Source of the DNA: Paenibacillus gyeongsangnamensis
GTDB lineage: Bacteria > Bacillota > Bacilli > Paenibacillales > NBRC-103111
Assembly (NCBI RefSeq): GCF_027533625.1
Contig: NZ_JAQAGZ010000007.1
Coordinates: 1-64,000, forward strand
DNA length: 64,000 bases
Reading direction: 5' to 3'
Part shown: piece by piece, positions 19,471-29,529 of the stretch
How the letters are laid out: each line of letters starts with the position of its first letter
Numbering within the stretch: the first letter of the stretch is position 1
Made by a program: the position numbers and the translations under genes
Notes under the pieces: model-generated
The model's input: only the letters and a program-made list of their open reading frames with translations
What the model was told of the DNA's origin: nothing
The model's database searches: none

Positions 19471-20274
19471 TCACAATCCATTCAAAAATTTAGTTATTTT
19501 TCCTTTTGCCTGCTTGGCGGGAAGGATAGCACGCCACTCCACGTCTACATCATATGGAATTCCCAAGGAATTGTTTAGAATGGAAATTAAGTGATTTCTC
19601 CATTGCCGCAAACTCTCGATCGTATATCCTTGTTGTAAAGACAAACTAATAAACACTTTTTCTTTGTCCACTTTAACCGAATGAATTTGCAAAATAGGGT
19701 CGGCAGCGATCGAAACCAGGTCACGAACACATTGCGGATCTATCGTAATTTTATTTTTATAATATAACGGTTTAACCAGTGTAACTTCCTCTTTCCGCTG
19801 GCCAAGACGGATCACCTGTTTACTAAACCATCCATGGTAGGTTTTCTCCACTTCAACCGGATAAATCGGGATAACGTGATAGCCTACGCTGCGTCTTGCT
19901 TTTGCCAGGTTTAATTCCTCTTCCGATTGAAATGACTCAATGGGAATCCATTCGATTTCTTGCGGTAAATCCAAACGCTTCACAATACTTTCAACCATCT
20001 TTTGTGAAGTGCCGATCACAAGCATTTTGTTAATTTTAGTGTTCTTGATAAAGTTGTAAACCTCTTGGCGATGGGATTCCGAAAAGAAAATCGCTCTTTT
20101 CGTAGCAGCATACATGAAACGTTCGTTTTTGGCGGATTTGCCCGCTACTCGCATCTTATTCATGATCAAAATACCGTCGTCAATTACGGCATCGATTTGA
20201 TAACGTGCAACAACTTCACTGGATTTATGGCTCTTACCGGTACCGCTTTTACCGTATAAACCATAGATTTTCAT
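19471..20274 (-). CDS. P-loop ATPase with Asp23/Gls24-like C-terminal region
   Basis: A 267-residue protein. The start MKIYGLYGKSGTGKS gives a Walker A P-loop at residues 8-15. The middle part is nucleotide-binding-like. The last 70 residues resemble the Asp23/Gls24 (YloU) envelope-stress fold, with a V-beta-amphipathic helix pattern. ATG 20274 overlaps the upstream stop as TAATG, so translation is coupled to the small membrane protein gene. The domain pairing is known to me only as a hypothetical Bacillota type. Function is unknown and it is probably housekeeping rather than biosynthetic. Confidence 0.6.
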   Translation of the reverse strand: MKIYGLYGKSGTGKSHKSSEVVARYQIDAVIDDGILIMNKMRVAGKSAKNERFMYAATKRAIFFSESHRQEVYNFIKNTKINKMLVIGTSQKMVESIVKRLDLPQEIEWIPIESFQSEEELNLAKARRSVGYHVIPIYPVEVEKTYHGWFSKQVIRLGQRKEEVTLVKPLYYKNKITIDPQCVRDLVSIAADPILQIHSVKVDKEKVFISLSLQQGYTIESLRQWRNHLISILNNSLGIPYDVDVEWRAILPAKQAKGKITKFLNGL

Positions 20275-20630
20275 TATTGGCCCCACATATACATTAAGAT
20301 ACGGTTAATTACAAACACTCCCCCCATTACTGCAGCCAGTTTCGGGAGGCTGGTGCCATAAAGGGCTGCAACGGCTAATCCGAAGATAACGATCTCGAGC
20401 ATCAAGAGCGGCCATCCGACGAGCGGAATGGAAGCGCCGGGGGAACCGAACGTCCCCCAGACCACCATAATGAGTAGTGGCGTACCTAACCCAATAATAT
20501 ATTTAGCAGCCGTACTGCTTCCCGTTTTGAATCCCCAATACCCGAGCGCAATCACAACGCAAACCTCAAGAAGAAACCGCAAAATCAAGTTAAGCGATTT
20601 TAACAGGGAAACCAGCATTTCAACACCCAT
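20274..20630 (-). CDS. YrdB/DUF2568-like small membrane protein
   Basis: A 118-residue protein with four hydrophobic segments and a central GTFGSPGASIPL loop, resembling the YrdB (DUF2568) family of unknown function. AAGGAG precedes ATG 20630. It follows the terminator behind accC, so it begins a new transcription unit or depends on readthrough. Confidence 0.65.
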   Translation of the reverse strand: MGVEMLVSLLKSLNLILRFLLEVCVVIALGYWGFKTGSSTAAKYIIGLGTPLLIMVVWGTFGSPGASIPLVGWPLLMLEIVIFGLAVAALYGTSLPKLAAVMGGVFVINRILMYMWGQ

Positions 20631-20656
20631 AAGAATCTTTCTCCTTCCCCTGCCCT

Positions 20657-20697
20657 AAAAAAAGGAGAACACCGAGGCGAATTCGCTCGGGCGCTCT
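20657..20697 (-). terminator. Rho-independent terminator after accC
   Basis: On the minus strand a long imperfect hairpin (GAGAGCGCCCGAGC, then GAATTC as tip, GCCTCGGTGTTCTCC) is followed by seven Ts. It ends the long polyketide/ACC operon. Confidence 0.85.
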
Positions 20698-20712
20698 CTG
20701 GTCGGACTTCGA

Positions 20713-22113
20713 TTAACGTTGTATGTTCTCCAATTCCGGTTTTACCGAATGCGATTCGTTAACATCGTGCACTTCTAAAAATTTGATGTCAAAGTTCCCA
20801 CTTATAAACGTAGGATGCTGCAGCAGCCTCATATGAAACGGAATCGTGGTATGAATCCCCTCGATGAAAAATTCATTAAGCGCCCGCTGCATTCGTGCGA
20901 TCGTCTCTTCCCTTGTCGCTCCCCATACGATCAGCTTGGCGATCATCGAATCATAGTGCGGAGGGATGGTGTACCCAGGATACGCGGCGCTGTCGACGCG
21001 CACTCCGAATCCTCCAGGGGGCAAGTAAAACTGAATTGGGCCCGGCGACGGCATGAAGCGACGATTCGGATCTTCCGCATTAATGCGGCACTCGATGGCG
21101 CAGCCGTTAATCGTAATATCCTCTTGACGGAAGGAGAGCGGATGGCCTTCTGCAATGAGGATCATCTCTTTCACAATGTCGATGCCGGTAACCATCTCGG
21201 TAACCGGATGCTCCACCTGAATCCGGGTATTCATTTCCATAAAGTAAAAGTTCCCGTCCGGACCTAGAAGAAACTCCAGCGTTCCGGCTCCGGCATAATG
21301 GACTACCTTGGCAGCGCGCACGGCGGCTTCCCCCATACGCCCCCGAATGTCGGGCGTCAGCGTCGGGCATGGCGCTTCTTCCACGAGCTTCTGGCGCCTG
21401 CGCTGGATGGAGCAATCTCTCTCACCCAGATGCACAACATTTCCATGATGATCAGCAATAATTTGAATTTCCACATGCTTCATGCCCGTTAAATATTTCT
21501 CCAGGTAAACGCCCGCATTGCCGAACGCTTTCTCGGCTTCCTGCTTTGCCGCCGTGATTTGGCGGACCAGCTCTTCTTCATTATCTACGATGCGTATCCC
21601 TTTGCCTCCGCCTCCGGCCGTCGCCTTAATAATAACCGGATATCCAATGTCCCGTCCGATCCGGATGGCATCTTCAAGCGATTCGACAATACCGTCCGAT
21701 CCGGGAATAACAGGAACATTCGCATCCTTCATCGTCTGTTTGGCTGAGGACTTATCCCCCATTCTTGCGATGGCAGACGAAGAAGGACCGATAAATTTGA
21801 TATTGACGCTCTGGCACAGCTCGGCGAAATCGGCGTTTTCTGAAAGAAAACCGTATCCGGGATGGATGGCATCCACATCGGTCAATGTAGCGATGCTCAT
21901 CAGGTTCGTGAAACGTAAGTAGCTGTCCTTGGAAGCGGCCGGTCCGATGCAATAAGCTTCATCAGCCAATTGAACGTGGAGTGCCTCGCGATCCGCTTCG
22001 GAATAAACGGCCACCGTTTGTATGCCGAGTTCTCTGCAGGCGCGAATGATCCGCACAGCGATTTCCCCACGGTTTGCAATCAAAATTTTGCGAAATTTCC
22101 TCATGCTGCTCAT
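20713..22113 (-). CDS. accC: AccC biotin carboxylase subunit of acetyl-CoA carboxylase
   Basis: A 466-residue ATP-grasp biotin carboxylase with [13 protein letters not shown] at the N-terminus, the glycine-rich ATP loop [25 protein letters not shown] and [14 protein letters not shown]. It carboxylates the biotin on AccB. It is the last gene of the polyketide operon and overlaps accB by an ATGA junction. Having ACC genes inside the cluster suggests dedicated malonyl-CoA supply, although they could be the only housekeeping copies. Confidence 0.95.
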   Translation of the reverse strand: MSSMRKFRKILIANRGEIAVRIIRACRELGIQTVAVYSEADREALHVQLADEAYCIGPAASKDSYLRFTNLMSIATLTDVDAIHPGYGFLSENADFAELCQSVNIKFIGPSSSAIARMGDKSSAKQTMKDANVPVIPGSDGIVESLEDAIRIGRDIGYPVIIKATAGGGGKGIRIVDNEEELVRQITAAKQEAEKAFGNAGVYLEKYLTGMKHVEIQIIADHHGNVVHLGERDCSIQRRRQKLVEEAPCPTLTPDIRGRMGEAAVRAAKVVHYAGAGTLEFLLGPDGNFYFMEMNTRIQVEHPVTEMVTGIDIVKEMILIAEGHPLSFRQEDITINGCAIECRINAEDPNRRFMPSPGPIQFYLPPGGFGVRVDSAAYPGYTIPPHYDSMIAKLIVWGATREETIARMQRALNEFFIEGIHTTIPFHMRLLQHPTFISGNFDIKFLEVHDVNESHSVKPELENIQR

Positions 22114-22631
22114 TTTAATTTCACCAAAAATAACGGTTGACCGTATTCCACCAATTGGCCGTTTTCCACTAGGATTTGCACAATTTCACCCTTACGGTCC
22201 GCTTCGATTTCATTCATCAGCTTCATGGCCTCCACTATGCAGACGATGGTGTTTTCATTCACCTGGTCTCCAACTTTGACAAATGGAGGCGAATCTGGAG
22301 AAGCCGCATGATAAAACGTACCTACCATCGGCGACACGATCGGATGCAGATCCTTTGGCGTGTCCGCTTTCGGCTGAGCTTCCGATGGAACCGAGCCGGC
22401 CAATGCAGCGGAAGCCAATTGATAGCCGGATTGCTCTTTATCCAAGATAGACGGCTGCACTTGCTGAGCAGGCGTCATTTCAGGAACGGACGGGCGATAC
22501 GCCATGGCGGGTTCCGTCTTACCCCGTTTGCAGATGACAAGACGCAGGCCTTCGCTCTCTACTTCAAACTCGTCTACGGAAGTGCCGTCGATCGTCTTAA
22601 TCAACTCTTTAATTTCATTAAAACTCAGCAT
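22110..22631 (-). CDS. accB: AccB biotin carboxyl carrier protein
   Basis: A 173-residue BCCP with an N-terminal helical segment, an Ala/Pro/Gln-rich linker and a C-terminal biotinyl domain. The biotinylation lysine is in EAMKLMNEI, with Leu where Met is usual. It carries carboxybiotin between AccC and the AccA/AccD transferase. An ATGA overlap couples it to accC. Confidence 0.94.
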   Translation of the reverse strand: MLSFNEIKELIKTIDGTSVDEFEVESEGLRLVICKRGKTEPAMAYRPSVPEMTPAQQVQPSILDKEQSGYQLASAALAGSVPSEAQPKADTPKDLHPIVSPMVGTFYHAASPDSPPFVKVGDQVNENTIVCIVEAMKLMNEIEADRKGEIVQILVENGQLVEYGQPLFLVKLK

Positions 22632-22679
22632 ATATTATTCTCCTCCGTCCTAGGGCAAAAATACCTATTCGTTATCGGA

Positions 22680-23693
22680 TTAAACATTCACCAAAATCTT
22701 GGGGTTTATTTCCTCCAACATGTCGACGTTCTCATTCGGTTCATGGTTTTCAAATGTATATTTTCCCATTTGACGGAACTTCTCGTAGCGGTTTTCTCGC
22801 AATTGCCGCTTATCCATTCCCTGTAACGCCCGCAGGTGGCGAAGCACTTCATTCTTAATTAAGGCAGCTTGGACTTCGATACCACAGTTAGCCGGCTCCG
22901 GTATAATGCTGTCGATGATACCTAGTTCGAGCAAATCCTGAGCAGTGATCTTCATCGCTTCCGCCGCCTTGTCCGCCTTGGCGGCGTCTTTCCACAAGAT
23001 CGCTGCCGCAGCATTGGGCGAAGCAACCGAATAGATGGCGTGCTCCATCATCAATACCCGGTTCCCTACTCCGAGAGCTAACGCACCGCCGCTGCCCCCC
23101 TCACCGATCACGATACAAATGACCGGAACCTCCAGCTTGGACATCTCGTAAAGGTTACGGGCAATCGCTTCGGATTGCCCGCGCTCCTCAGCAGCTTCGC
23201 CGGGAAAGGCGCCGGGCGTGTCGATAAAGGTAATGATCGGACGGTTAAATTTGTTCGCCTGCTGCATAAGCCTGAGCGCCTTGCGGAAACCTTCCGGATG
23301 CGGCATCCCGAAATTCCGGCTAAGATTCTCTTTGGTAGTTCTTCCTTTTTGATGCCCGATGACGGTAACGGGTGTTCCGTTCAATTTGGCAATGCCGCCA
23401 ACGATCGCCAGATCGTCGCCGAACAACCGGTCCCCGTGCATTTCGAAGAACTGGGTAAACATGCACTGGATATAATCGAGCGTGGTGAAACGCTGTACAT
23501 GCCGGGCGATCTGCATCTTTTGCGAAGCCGTTAAATTGTTGTAGATTTCATCCTTCAGCTTGCGGTATCGTTCTTCCAGGTAAGCGATCTCCTCAAAAAA
23601 ATTAATATTTTTTTCCCGTGAGAAATGGCGAAGCTCTTCGATTTTATTGTGAAGTTCCGACAGCGCTTTTTCAAAAGGCAGATCATTCTTCAT
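22680..23693 (-). CDS. accA: AccA acetyl-CoA carboxylase carboxyltransferase alpha
   Basis: A 337-residue crotonase-superfamily carboxyltransferase with [19 protein letters not shown] and an N-terminal helical pair. ATG 23693 is chosen because AGGAGGTC precedes it. An in-frame upstream start at 23741 would overlap accD. It pairs with AccD to move the carboxyl group to acetyl-CoA. Confidence 0.94.
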   Translation of the reverse strand: MKNDLPFEKALSELHNKIEELRHFSREKNINFFEEIAYLEERYRKLKDEIYNNLTASQKMQIARHVQRFTTLDYIQCMFTQFFEMHGDRLFGDDLAIVGGIAKLNGTPVTVIGHQKGRTTKENLSRNFGMPHPEGFRKALRLMQQANKFNRPIITFIDTPGAFPGEAAEERGQSEAIARNLYEMSKLEVPVICIVIGEGGSGGALALGVGNRVLMMEHAIYSVASPNAAAAILWKDAAKADKAAEAMKITAQDLLELGIIDSIIPEPANCGIEVQAALIKNEVLRHLRALQGMDKRQLRENRYEKFRQMGKYTFENHEPNENVDMLEEINPKILVNV

Positions 23694-23694
23694 G

Positions 23695-24543
23695 CTAAAC
23701 GACCTCCTCATGGATTTGATGAAATTCAAGCAACTGGGCAATGGACAATTTCAAATCTTTCCGGTGCATCACTTGATCCAGTTGTCCATGCTGCAAATGA
23801 AACTCCGATTTTTGAAAGTTATCAGGCAGCTTCTGCCTGATCGTCTGTTCAATTACGATACGGCCTGCAAATCCGAAGGCGGCTCCAGGCTCTGCAAGGA
23901 TGATGTCGCCCAGCATGGCAAAGCTCGCGGAAACCCCGCCGTAGGTCGGATCGGTGATCACCGAAATGTACAGCCCGCCCTGTTCCTGAAACTTGGCGAT
24001 GGCGCTGCTTGTTTTGGACATCTGCATCAAACACAGGATGCTTTCCTGCATACGGGCTCCGCCGGACGTGGAGAAAATCAACAGCGGAAGCTTTTTGCGC
24101 ATGGCTGTCTCGACGGCTCGCGTCACCTTCTCGCCCACTACCGATCCCATCGTGCCGGCGAAAAAATCAAAGCTCATAATAACGGCGACAACGGGAAAGC
24201 CGCCAATCTCGCCCTCTCCGGTAACGACAGCTTCTTTAAGACCCGACTTCTCCTTCTGTACCGCCAATTTGTCCTTGTACCCGGGAAACTGCAGCGGATC
24301 TTCGGAGATCATGTCCGAATCATACTCTGTCAATCCGCCGTCAAACGTCATTTGAATGCGCTCCATGACACTTGCCTTAAAGTGGTAGCCGCATTTGGAG
24401 CAAACCTTCAGATTTTTCTCCAGTTCCTTGGCGTATAGAATAGCCGTGCATTGTGGACATTTGCTTACCAAGCCGTCGGGAATTTGGGTTTGAGTTCGGT
24501 CCGAAGAAATGATGGCGTATGGCCGTTTTTTCTGAAAAAACAC
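23695..24543 (-). CDS. accD: AccD acetyl-CoA carboxylase carboxyltransferase beta
   Basis: A 282-residue protein with the AccD zinc finger CPQC-(x)n-CSKCGYH at about residues 29-51, then a crotonase core with SGGARMQES and [10 protein letters not shown]. It forms the beta half of the carboxyltransferase with AccA, whose gene follows at once. Confidence 0.95.
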   Translation of the reverse strand: MFFQKKRPYAIISSDRTQTQIPDGLVSKCPQCTAILYAKELEKNLKVCSKCGYHFKASVMERIQMTFDGGLTEYDSDMISEDPLQFPGYKDKLAVQKEKSGLKEAVVTGEGEIGGFPVVAVIMSFDFFAGTMGSVVGEKVTRAVETAMRKKLPLLIFSTSGGARMQESILCLMQMSKTSSAIAKFQEQGGLYISVITDPTYGGVSASFAMLGDIILAEPGAAFGFAGRIVIEQTIRQKLPDNFQKSEFHLQHGQLDQVMHRKDLKLSIAQLLEFHQIHEEVV

Positions 24544-24546
24544 AGT

Positions 24547-25476
24547 TTACACCTCACATTGCAGAAGCGCATCCACATGGTTGATGGAGCGCACTGTCAC
24601 CGTACGGTTGATTTTTTTGATCAGCCCGGCTAAGACGGTTCCCGGACCAATTTCATAAAAGGTATCTACCCCTTGCGCAAGAAGCCGCTTAATGCTGTCT
24701 TCCCACAGAACGGGGGAATATACTTGCCTGATTAAGGATTGGCGGATCGCCTCAGGATCGGTAAGAGGCTCGGCGGACACGTTCGCGATCACTGGAACCC
24801 GGGCTTCCCTGAAGGTCACGTCCGCAAGCACCCCGATCAGCCGTTCCGCAGCCGGTTTCATCAAGGACGAATGAAACGGTCCGCTCACCTCCAGCAGAAG
24901 AACCCGTTTGGCTCCGCGTGCTTCGGCCAAAGCGGCTGCAGCCCGTACTCCCTCCTTGGTCCCGGAAATCACGATCTGGCTGCCGGAATTGATGTTGGCC
25001 AGCTCAACCAATCCCGCCCCCCGGCTCGCTTCCTCACAAAGAAGAGTCAACTCTTCCCGATCCAGCCCGATCACAGCGGCCATTTCCCCCTGACCGGAGG
25101 GAACGGCTTCGTCCATAAACTGTCCTCTTGCCCGTACGATGCGAACCGCATCCGCAAAGGACAGCACACCCGTAGCCACAAGCGCGCTATACTCGCCCAG
25201 GCTGTGCCCTAGCACATAATGAGGTGCTGCGACAGAAGGCTTAAATGCTTCGAGGAAGGCTATGCTGGTTGCCAGCAGCGCCGGCTGGGTATGGTACGTC
25301 TTTTTCAACTCATCGGCAGGCCCATGAAAAATCAGGCGGCTTAACGGGTAACCAAGCACTTGATCCGCCTCTTCGAAAATGGCACGGGACCCGGGAAAGT
25401 GGTCTGTTAAGTCTTTCCCCATGCCTACGCTTTGCGCCCCTTGACCCGGGAATACAAAAGCGACGTTTGAGCTCAC
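24547..25476 (-). CDS. fabD: FabD malonyl-CoA:ACP transacylase
   Basis: A 309-residue MCAT with the GQGAQ motif (residues 11-15), active-site GHSLGEY and a downstream catalytic His in GPFHSSLM. It loads malonyl onto ACP. Discrete type II PKS systems often borrow FabD from fatty acid synthesis, so a copy within the PKS operon is noteworthy. It overlaps acpS by four bases. Confidence 0.94.
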   Translation of the reverse strand: MSSNVAFVFPGQGAQSVGMGKDLTDHFPGSRAIFEEADQVLGYPLSRLIFHGPADELKKTYHTQPALLATSIAFLEAFKPSVAAPHYVLGHSLGEYSALVATGVLSFADAVRIVRARGQFMDEAVPSGQGEMAAVIGLDREELTLLCEEASRGAGLVELANINSGSQIVISGTKEGVRAAAALAEARGAKRVLLLEVSGPFHSSLMKPAAERLIGVLADVTFREARVPVIANVSAEPLTDPEAIRQSLIRQVYSPVLWEDSIKRLLAQGVDTFYEIGPGTVLAGLIKKINRTVTVRSINHVDALLQCEV

Positions 25477-25913
25477 ACTATCCCCTCCCTAAAATAACCT
25501 GCTTCACCTTCAAGTCGAATCTCCATTTTCTCAATGAAGACGATCGCAGCCGCCGTATGTTTCGTATGGGTAATCGTCACATGCGACCGAATCGGAAATT
25601 CAAATCGTTTCCCTACCTCAGCCGGAACGGTCAATTCCGGTTTTCCCAGAGAATCGGGCAGTATTTCCAGACACTTAGGAGTTACAATCCCTGTCCAACC
25701 GGTACCGAGTGCTTTGGCCGCCGCTTCCTTCGCTGAAAAACGGCCGGCAATCCATTCCGTCCTGCGCTTCGGATTCCGGAATTGTTCGTACAGATGGCGC
25801 TCCCTGTCGGAAAGCAGCGCGCGTATAAAAGAGTCTTCTTCCCTGGCAACGATTTTGTCGATCCGTTCGATATCTACAAGATCAAATCCAATGCCCACAA
25901 GCAAAGCAATCAC
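25473..25913 (-). CDS. acpS: AcpS holo-ACP synthase (phosphopantetheinyl transferase)
   Basis: A 146-residue AcpS-type transferase with GIGFDLVDIERI at the N-terminus and the Mg-binding FSAKEAAAKALGTG. It adds the 4'-phosphopantetheine arm to the two ACPs of this operon. ATG overlap with fabD. Confidence 0.93.
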   Translation of the reverse strand: MIALLVGIGFDLVDIERIDKIVAREEDSFIRALLSDRERHLYEQFRNPKRRTEWIAGRFSAKEAAAKALGTGWTGIVTPKCLEILPDSLGKPELTVPAEVGKRFEFPIRSHVTITHTKHTAAAIVFIEKMEIRLEGEAGYFREGIV

Positions 25914-25916
25914 CTC

Positions 25917-26378
25917 TCACGGAAGAAAGAAGATAAGTTCGCCTTTCGCGATTCTGGATTGATCATGTCCGTTGATGATGCGTGCCTTGGTCGTGTGATA
26001 ATTTCCCAGCTGCTCTTTCATCTCCACGATGATATGCAAGCTGTCCCCAGGCCGGCCGGGATTGTAAAAGCGAAAATCCTGGGTTCGTACCAAATAACCG
26101 ATTCTCGGTTCGGTTTGATCGGAATTCTCCAGCGAGATCGACAAAAGCATGCTGGCCTGCGCCGCCATTTCGATCATGAGAACTCCGGGAACGATCGGTT
26201 CACCCGGGAAATGCCCTGCAAAATAAGGCTCATTATAAGCGAGGTGCTTCATACATTCGATTTCATTGCCTTCCAAACGCAGCACTCGGTCGATAAACAA
26301 AAATGGCGGAGCTTGCTTTAATATTTCATGCGGACGCTTGTCCAGCACGTTCAGTCGCTCTTTTTCCAACACGCTCAT
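25917..26378 (-). CDS. fabZ: FabZ-like 3-hydroxyacyl-ACP dehydratase
   Basis: A 153-residue hot-dog-fold dehydratase with PPFLFIDRVL and the catalytic segment GHFPGEPIVPGVLMIE (His and Glu). It would dehydrate 3-hydroxyacyl chains after each ketoreduction, giving trans double bonds. No enoyl reductase gene is seen in the operon, so repeated use would give a polyene. Confidence 0.92.
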   Translation of the reverse strand: MSVLEKERLNVLDKRPHEILKQAPPFLFIDRVLRLEGNEIECMKHLAYNEPYFAGHFPGEPIVPGVLMIEMAAQASMLLSISLENSDQTEPRIGYLVRTQDFRFYNPGRPGDSLHIIVEMKEQLGNYHTTKARIINGHDQSRIAKGELIFFLP

Positions 26379-26397
26379 TTGTTAACAAACCTCCATG

Positions 26398-27180
26398 TCA
26401 ATTGATAAATGACAAACTGCCGACGTTTTTCAGACGTTCCGTGATTTCGGGATACTTAAAGCAATCCGTTAAATAACGCTTTTCCTTGTCCAGATGCTCT
26501 TCCAAGGTGGAATAAAAGGACGAACGCAGCAATTCCTTCATCCTCGGGAGATTTCTTCCTTCCCCCTGCAGAATCTGGCGGCACAACTGGTCAATCCGTT
26601 CCAGCATGACGGATCTCTTCTCAACCACTTCATGAAACAGTCCCCAATCGGCCACTTCCTTCGCCGTAAACAATCGTCCGGTCAACAGCAGTTCCATCGT
26701 TCGTGAAAGACCGATATACCGGGGCAGGAAATAGCTCGCGCTCAAATCGGGAGTAAAGCCCATATAGTGGAAGTTCTCAATGAATTTCGTCTTCTCCTCG
26801 GCAATCCGATAATCGCAAGCCAGCATGATATTGAGTCCGCCGCCATAGGCGTAACCATGAATACCGGCAATCGTCAGCTTCGGAGACTCGTAGATTTCCA
26901 AGATGATTTTGTTTAGCTTTTCAACCACGCTGTCGAGCAGCCCCGGCCCATCCTGCCGCGTGGAAAGCTCGATTAACCCTTCAAGCGCGGGACCGGAGGA
27001 GAAGAAGGCTCGAGCCGAGCTGAGAAATACGATCGCTTTGCAATCCGGATCCTCATTCGCGTACCGTACCGCTTGAAACAAATCCGTTGCCATCTGCAGA
27101 TCCAGACTGTTCTTCGTCTGCTGGTTGTTCAATTCAATGTAACGAATCCCATCATTGATGTGGACTTGAACGTTACTCAT
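26398..27180 (-). CDS. enoyl-CoA hydratase/isomerase family protein
   Basis: A 260-residue crotonase-fold protein with the oxyanion segment YAYGGGLNIMLACDYRIA and GFTPDLSASYFLPR, like the enoyl-CoA hydratases of polyketide clusters. The residue pattern ETKFIENFHYMGFTPD suggests that the usual first catalytic Glu may be missing. Possible work is dehydration, double-bond isomerisation or cyclisation. It overlaps the flavoenzyme gene by four bases, and is in the place where actinomycete tetronate clusters may have other tailoring genes. Confidence 0.85.
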   Translation of the reverse strand: MSNVQVHINDGIRYIELNNQQTKNSLDLQMATDLFQAVRYANEDPDCKAIVFLSSARAFFSSGPALEGLIELSTRQDGPGLLDSVVEKLNKIILEIYESPKLTIAGIHGYAYGGGLNIMLACDYRIAEEKTKFIENFHYMGFTPDLSASYFLPRYIGLSRTMELLLTGRLFTAKEVADWGLFHEVVEKRSVMLERIDQLCRQILQGEGRNLPRMKELLRSSFYSTLEEHLDKEKRYLTDCFKYPEITERLKNVGSLSFIN

Positions 27181-28715
27181 GCCTTCTCACCTGCCTGAAC
27201 CAGTACCGACGAGGCGCTTGCCTTGAAATCGGCTTCGTCGATAATTTTCTGATATAATTTGTATCCGGACAATACAGCCGATACGACTCCGCCGCCCGGA
27301 TCGGTCCAATGCCCTGACACGTAAAGTCCGGAAATGGACGTGCCGTGCTGCGGCCTTGACGTCATTTGTTTCATGTTCTGCTCCCAGCCGTAGGTGGCTC
27401 CCTGACTGTTGTTCGTATACCGCTCCAAAGTGAGAGGCGTGCCGGATTCCACAAAATCAAGATGCCCACTTAAATCCGGGATGGCCTTTTCCGCAATTCG
27501 GATCATCGCTTCTTGATATTTAGGCTTCTGTTCTTTCCAATCTTGACCGATATCATAGGGTACCAAAGTAGTCAGTATCGCGGTGTGCTTGCCTTGCGGA
27601 GCCAAGCTGGGGTCGGCCAGCGTAGGACAGGAGAGCGCTAAGCCGCATAAGCCTTCAGCTCCATATTGTTTCAGGTTCAAATGTCTTTCGTACGATTCCG
27701 AATAATCATACAGGTTATAAATAAACGTTTCGTGCGCTAATTCATAGGATTCCAGCGGCAGATCCGTTCCGATAAATACTTCGAAAGCAGACATGGATAC
27801 GGTCATTTCGGAAAGCCGTTTGACATAACGTGACGGAAAATGTTCTTCGCCGACAAGTCCGTGCACCATCTTTTTCAAATCTCCGTTGCAAATGACGATC
27901 GGCGCCTCCACATATTCTCCCGTTTGCAAAATAATCCCTTTGGCCGTTCTGTCTTCTACCACGATCTTCTGCACTTCATTGCGCAGGCATACTTCGCCGC
28001 CTAATTCCTCAATGCGCCCGACCAGCGCATCGGCCAGCTGCTGAAAGCTTCCTTTTAAATAATAAATATCTTCTTGAAAATAACTCATGATCGCATAGGC
28101 GAAATACAGTGCGCTGCCGCGAGTAGGCGGCGAGCCGTAATAGCTCCACAAAGCGGCGAACGTAAATACGGCTTTTTCATCCGTCAAGTGCCGGACCAGC
28201 AAATCATGAAATGTCATATAACGATACTTCATGATCACCGGATTGGACATGACATGGAAAGGATCCCTGGCGTGAAGAAGCTCAATGGTCGCGTGATAAA
28301 TTTCCTGCATTTCGCGAACGAGTCGAACGATGCCTTCCTTCTGGTCCGGAAAGAGGCGTGAATAAGTTTCGATCAACCCTTCCGTATGCCTCGGCACCGT
28401 AAACCGGTGCTCGGGATAGAAGGCCGTAAACACTTCCGGCAATTGAATAAAAGGTAACACACCTGCAAGTCCTGCTTTCTCAAGCAGATCGTGAAGCAAG
28501 CCATGTTTCTCCGCACCGGCTACGATTCGAACGGCAGCATCGAAAGTATACTTGTGCCGTTTGAAGGAATGGGCGTACCCGCCGGCGTAATAATGGCGTT
28601 CTGCAACCAACACGGAATAACCTTGCTGCGCCAGATAGGTGGCGACACTCAAGCCTCCCATTCCTGCACCGATTACGATAACGTCATATTTGTCCTTTTT
28701 AGGTCGACGCGCCAA
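27177..28715 (-). CDS. CrtI-like FAD-dependent oxidoreductase 1
   Basis: A 512-residue phytoene desaturase / retinol saturase-like flavoprotein. It has the N-terminal dinucleotide-binding VIGAGMGGLSVATYLAQQG, the GGYAHSF loop and a C-terminal GLYVSGHWTDPGGGVVSAV FAD motif. These enzymes oxidise, reduce or isomerise conjugated polyenes. In a polyketide operon it may act on an ACP-bound or free polyene chain. It is a distant paralogue of the enzyme at 34222-35739. It overlaps the E2-like gene by 17 bases. Confidence 0.85.
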   Translation of the reverse strand: MARRPKKDKYDVIVIGAGMGGLSVATYLAQQGYSVLVAERHYYAGGYAHSFKRHKYTFDAAVRIVAGAEKHGLLHDLLEKAGLAGVLPFIQLPEVFTAFYPEHRFTVPRHTEGLIETYSRLFPDQKEGIVRLVREMQEIYHATIELLHARDPFHVMSNPVIMKYRYMTFHDLLVRHLTDEKAVFTFAALWSYYGSPPTRGSALYFAYAIMSYFQEDIYYLKGSFQQLADALVGRIEELGGEVCLRNEVQKIVVEDRTAKGIILQTGEYVEAPIVICNGDLKKMVHGLVGEEHFPSRYVKRLSEMTVSMSAFEVFIGTDLPLESYELAHETFIYNLYDYSESYERHLNLKQYGAEGLCGLALSCPTLADPSLAPQGKHTAILTTLVPYDIGQDWKEQKPKYQEAMIRIAEKAIPDLSGHLDFVESGTPLTLERYTNNSQGATYGWEQNMKQMTSRPQHGTSISGLYVSGHWTDPGGGVVSAVLSGYKLYQKIIDEADFKASASSVLVQAGEKA

Positions 28716-29529
28716 CTGGAGTCACCTCTTCTCCCTGTGTGCTCGCTTCATCGGATTCCGAAGCGAATTCCAGAACCTTTTTCACTTCTGTAAGAATATC
28801 GGCGGCAAGCGCTCCGTCGATTGCTCTGTGATCGAAGGCAAGACTCAATTTCATCATGGGACGTATTGCTATTTGACCTGCCATCACGACGGGCTTGTCT
28901 TCTATCGCTCCTACACCAAAACAGAGCGTATTTGAGATGATCGGATAGAAAGCTTGAATCGGACGGTGTCCAAGAGATGTAATGGTGAATGTGCCCTGGA
29001 GCTTAGCGCGACGCGAAAGGTTTCCCATCGCAAGCCTGTATATCCACCGGCCTAACCAGAGCGGCATCGATTGCAGCTTGCGTACATTGGCAAATTCCGT
29101 AATCTCATCGGCTTCCGTGTCGCGGTAATATTCGATCATCTTCTGCATACCTTCGAGCGGCATTTGATCCGAATCAGGGATGATACCCGACATCACAAAT
29201 CGTCTTCCATCCATCGTTTTGTCGAGCGTAAATTTCGCGGCTATGCGGTGATAAACGGCCATTTGGGGAATCATCCCATGCTTGACGGAAGAGTTAGCTT
29301 CCGGATAAAGCCGGATGACCCGAGAGATCGCTTCAATTAGGAACACGATATAACTAATGCGATGTCCGGATAATTTCAGCTTATCCCGGCGTCTCTTCAC
29401 CTCAGACATATCAATCTCCGTATCCAGGTAAACCGACTTAAATTCATCCGCATAATTCAGAAAATAATACGTATGCCTTCTCGCCTTCGGCAACGCGATA
29501 ATTGCCGGCTTCTCTTCGGAAGGTTTCAT
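28699..29529 (-). CDS. standalone E2-type acyltransferase (Agg4/AbyA4-like)
   Basis: A 276-residue 2-oxoacid dehydrogenase acyltransferase catalytic domain with no lipoyl or peripheral-subunit-binding domain. The chloramphenicol-acetyltransferase-type motif FDHRAIDGA gives His234 and Asp238. ATG 29529 overlaps the ACP stop by one base (TGATG); a longer frame to 29664 would run through the ACP gene. In agglomerin and abyssomicin biosynthesis such a protein acetylates the hydroxymethyl group of the tetronate ring. Here it follows KASIII, FkbH and ACP in the same order. Acetyl donor and role are inferred. Confidence 0.85.
   Translation of the reverse strand: MKPSEEKPAIIALPKARRHTYYFLNYADEFKSVYLDTEIDMSEVKRRRDKLKLSGHRISYIVFLIEAISRVIRLYPEANSSVKHGMIPQMAVYHRIAAKFTLDKTMDGRRFVMSGIIPDSDQMPLEGMQKMIEYYRDTEADEITEFANVRKLQSMPLWLGRWIYRLAMGNLSRRAKLQGTFTITSLGHRPIQAFYPIISNTLCFGVGAIEDKPVVMAGQIAIRPMMKLSLAFDHRAIDGALAADILTEVKKVLEFASESDEASTQGEEVTPVGAST

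Noticed and set aside
27177..28715. carotenoid biosynthesis locus
   Set aside because: Only CrtI-like proteins occur; no phytoene synthase or prenyl transferase gene is present.
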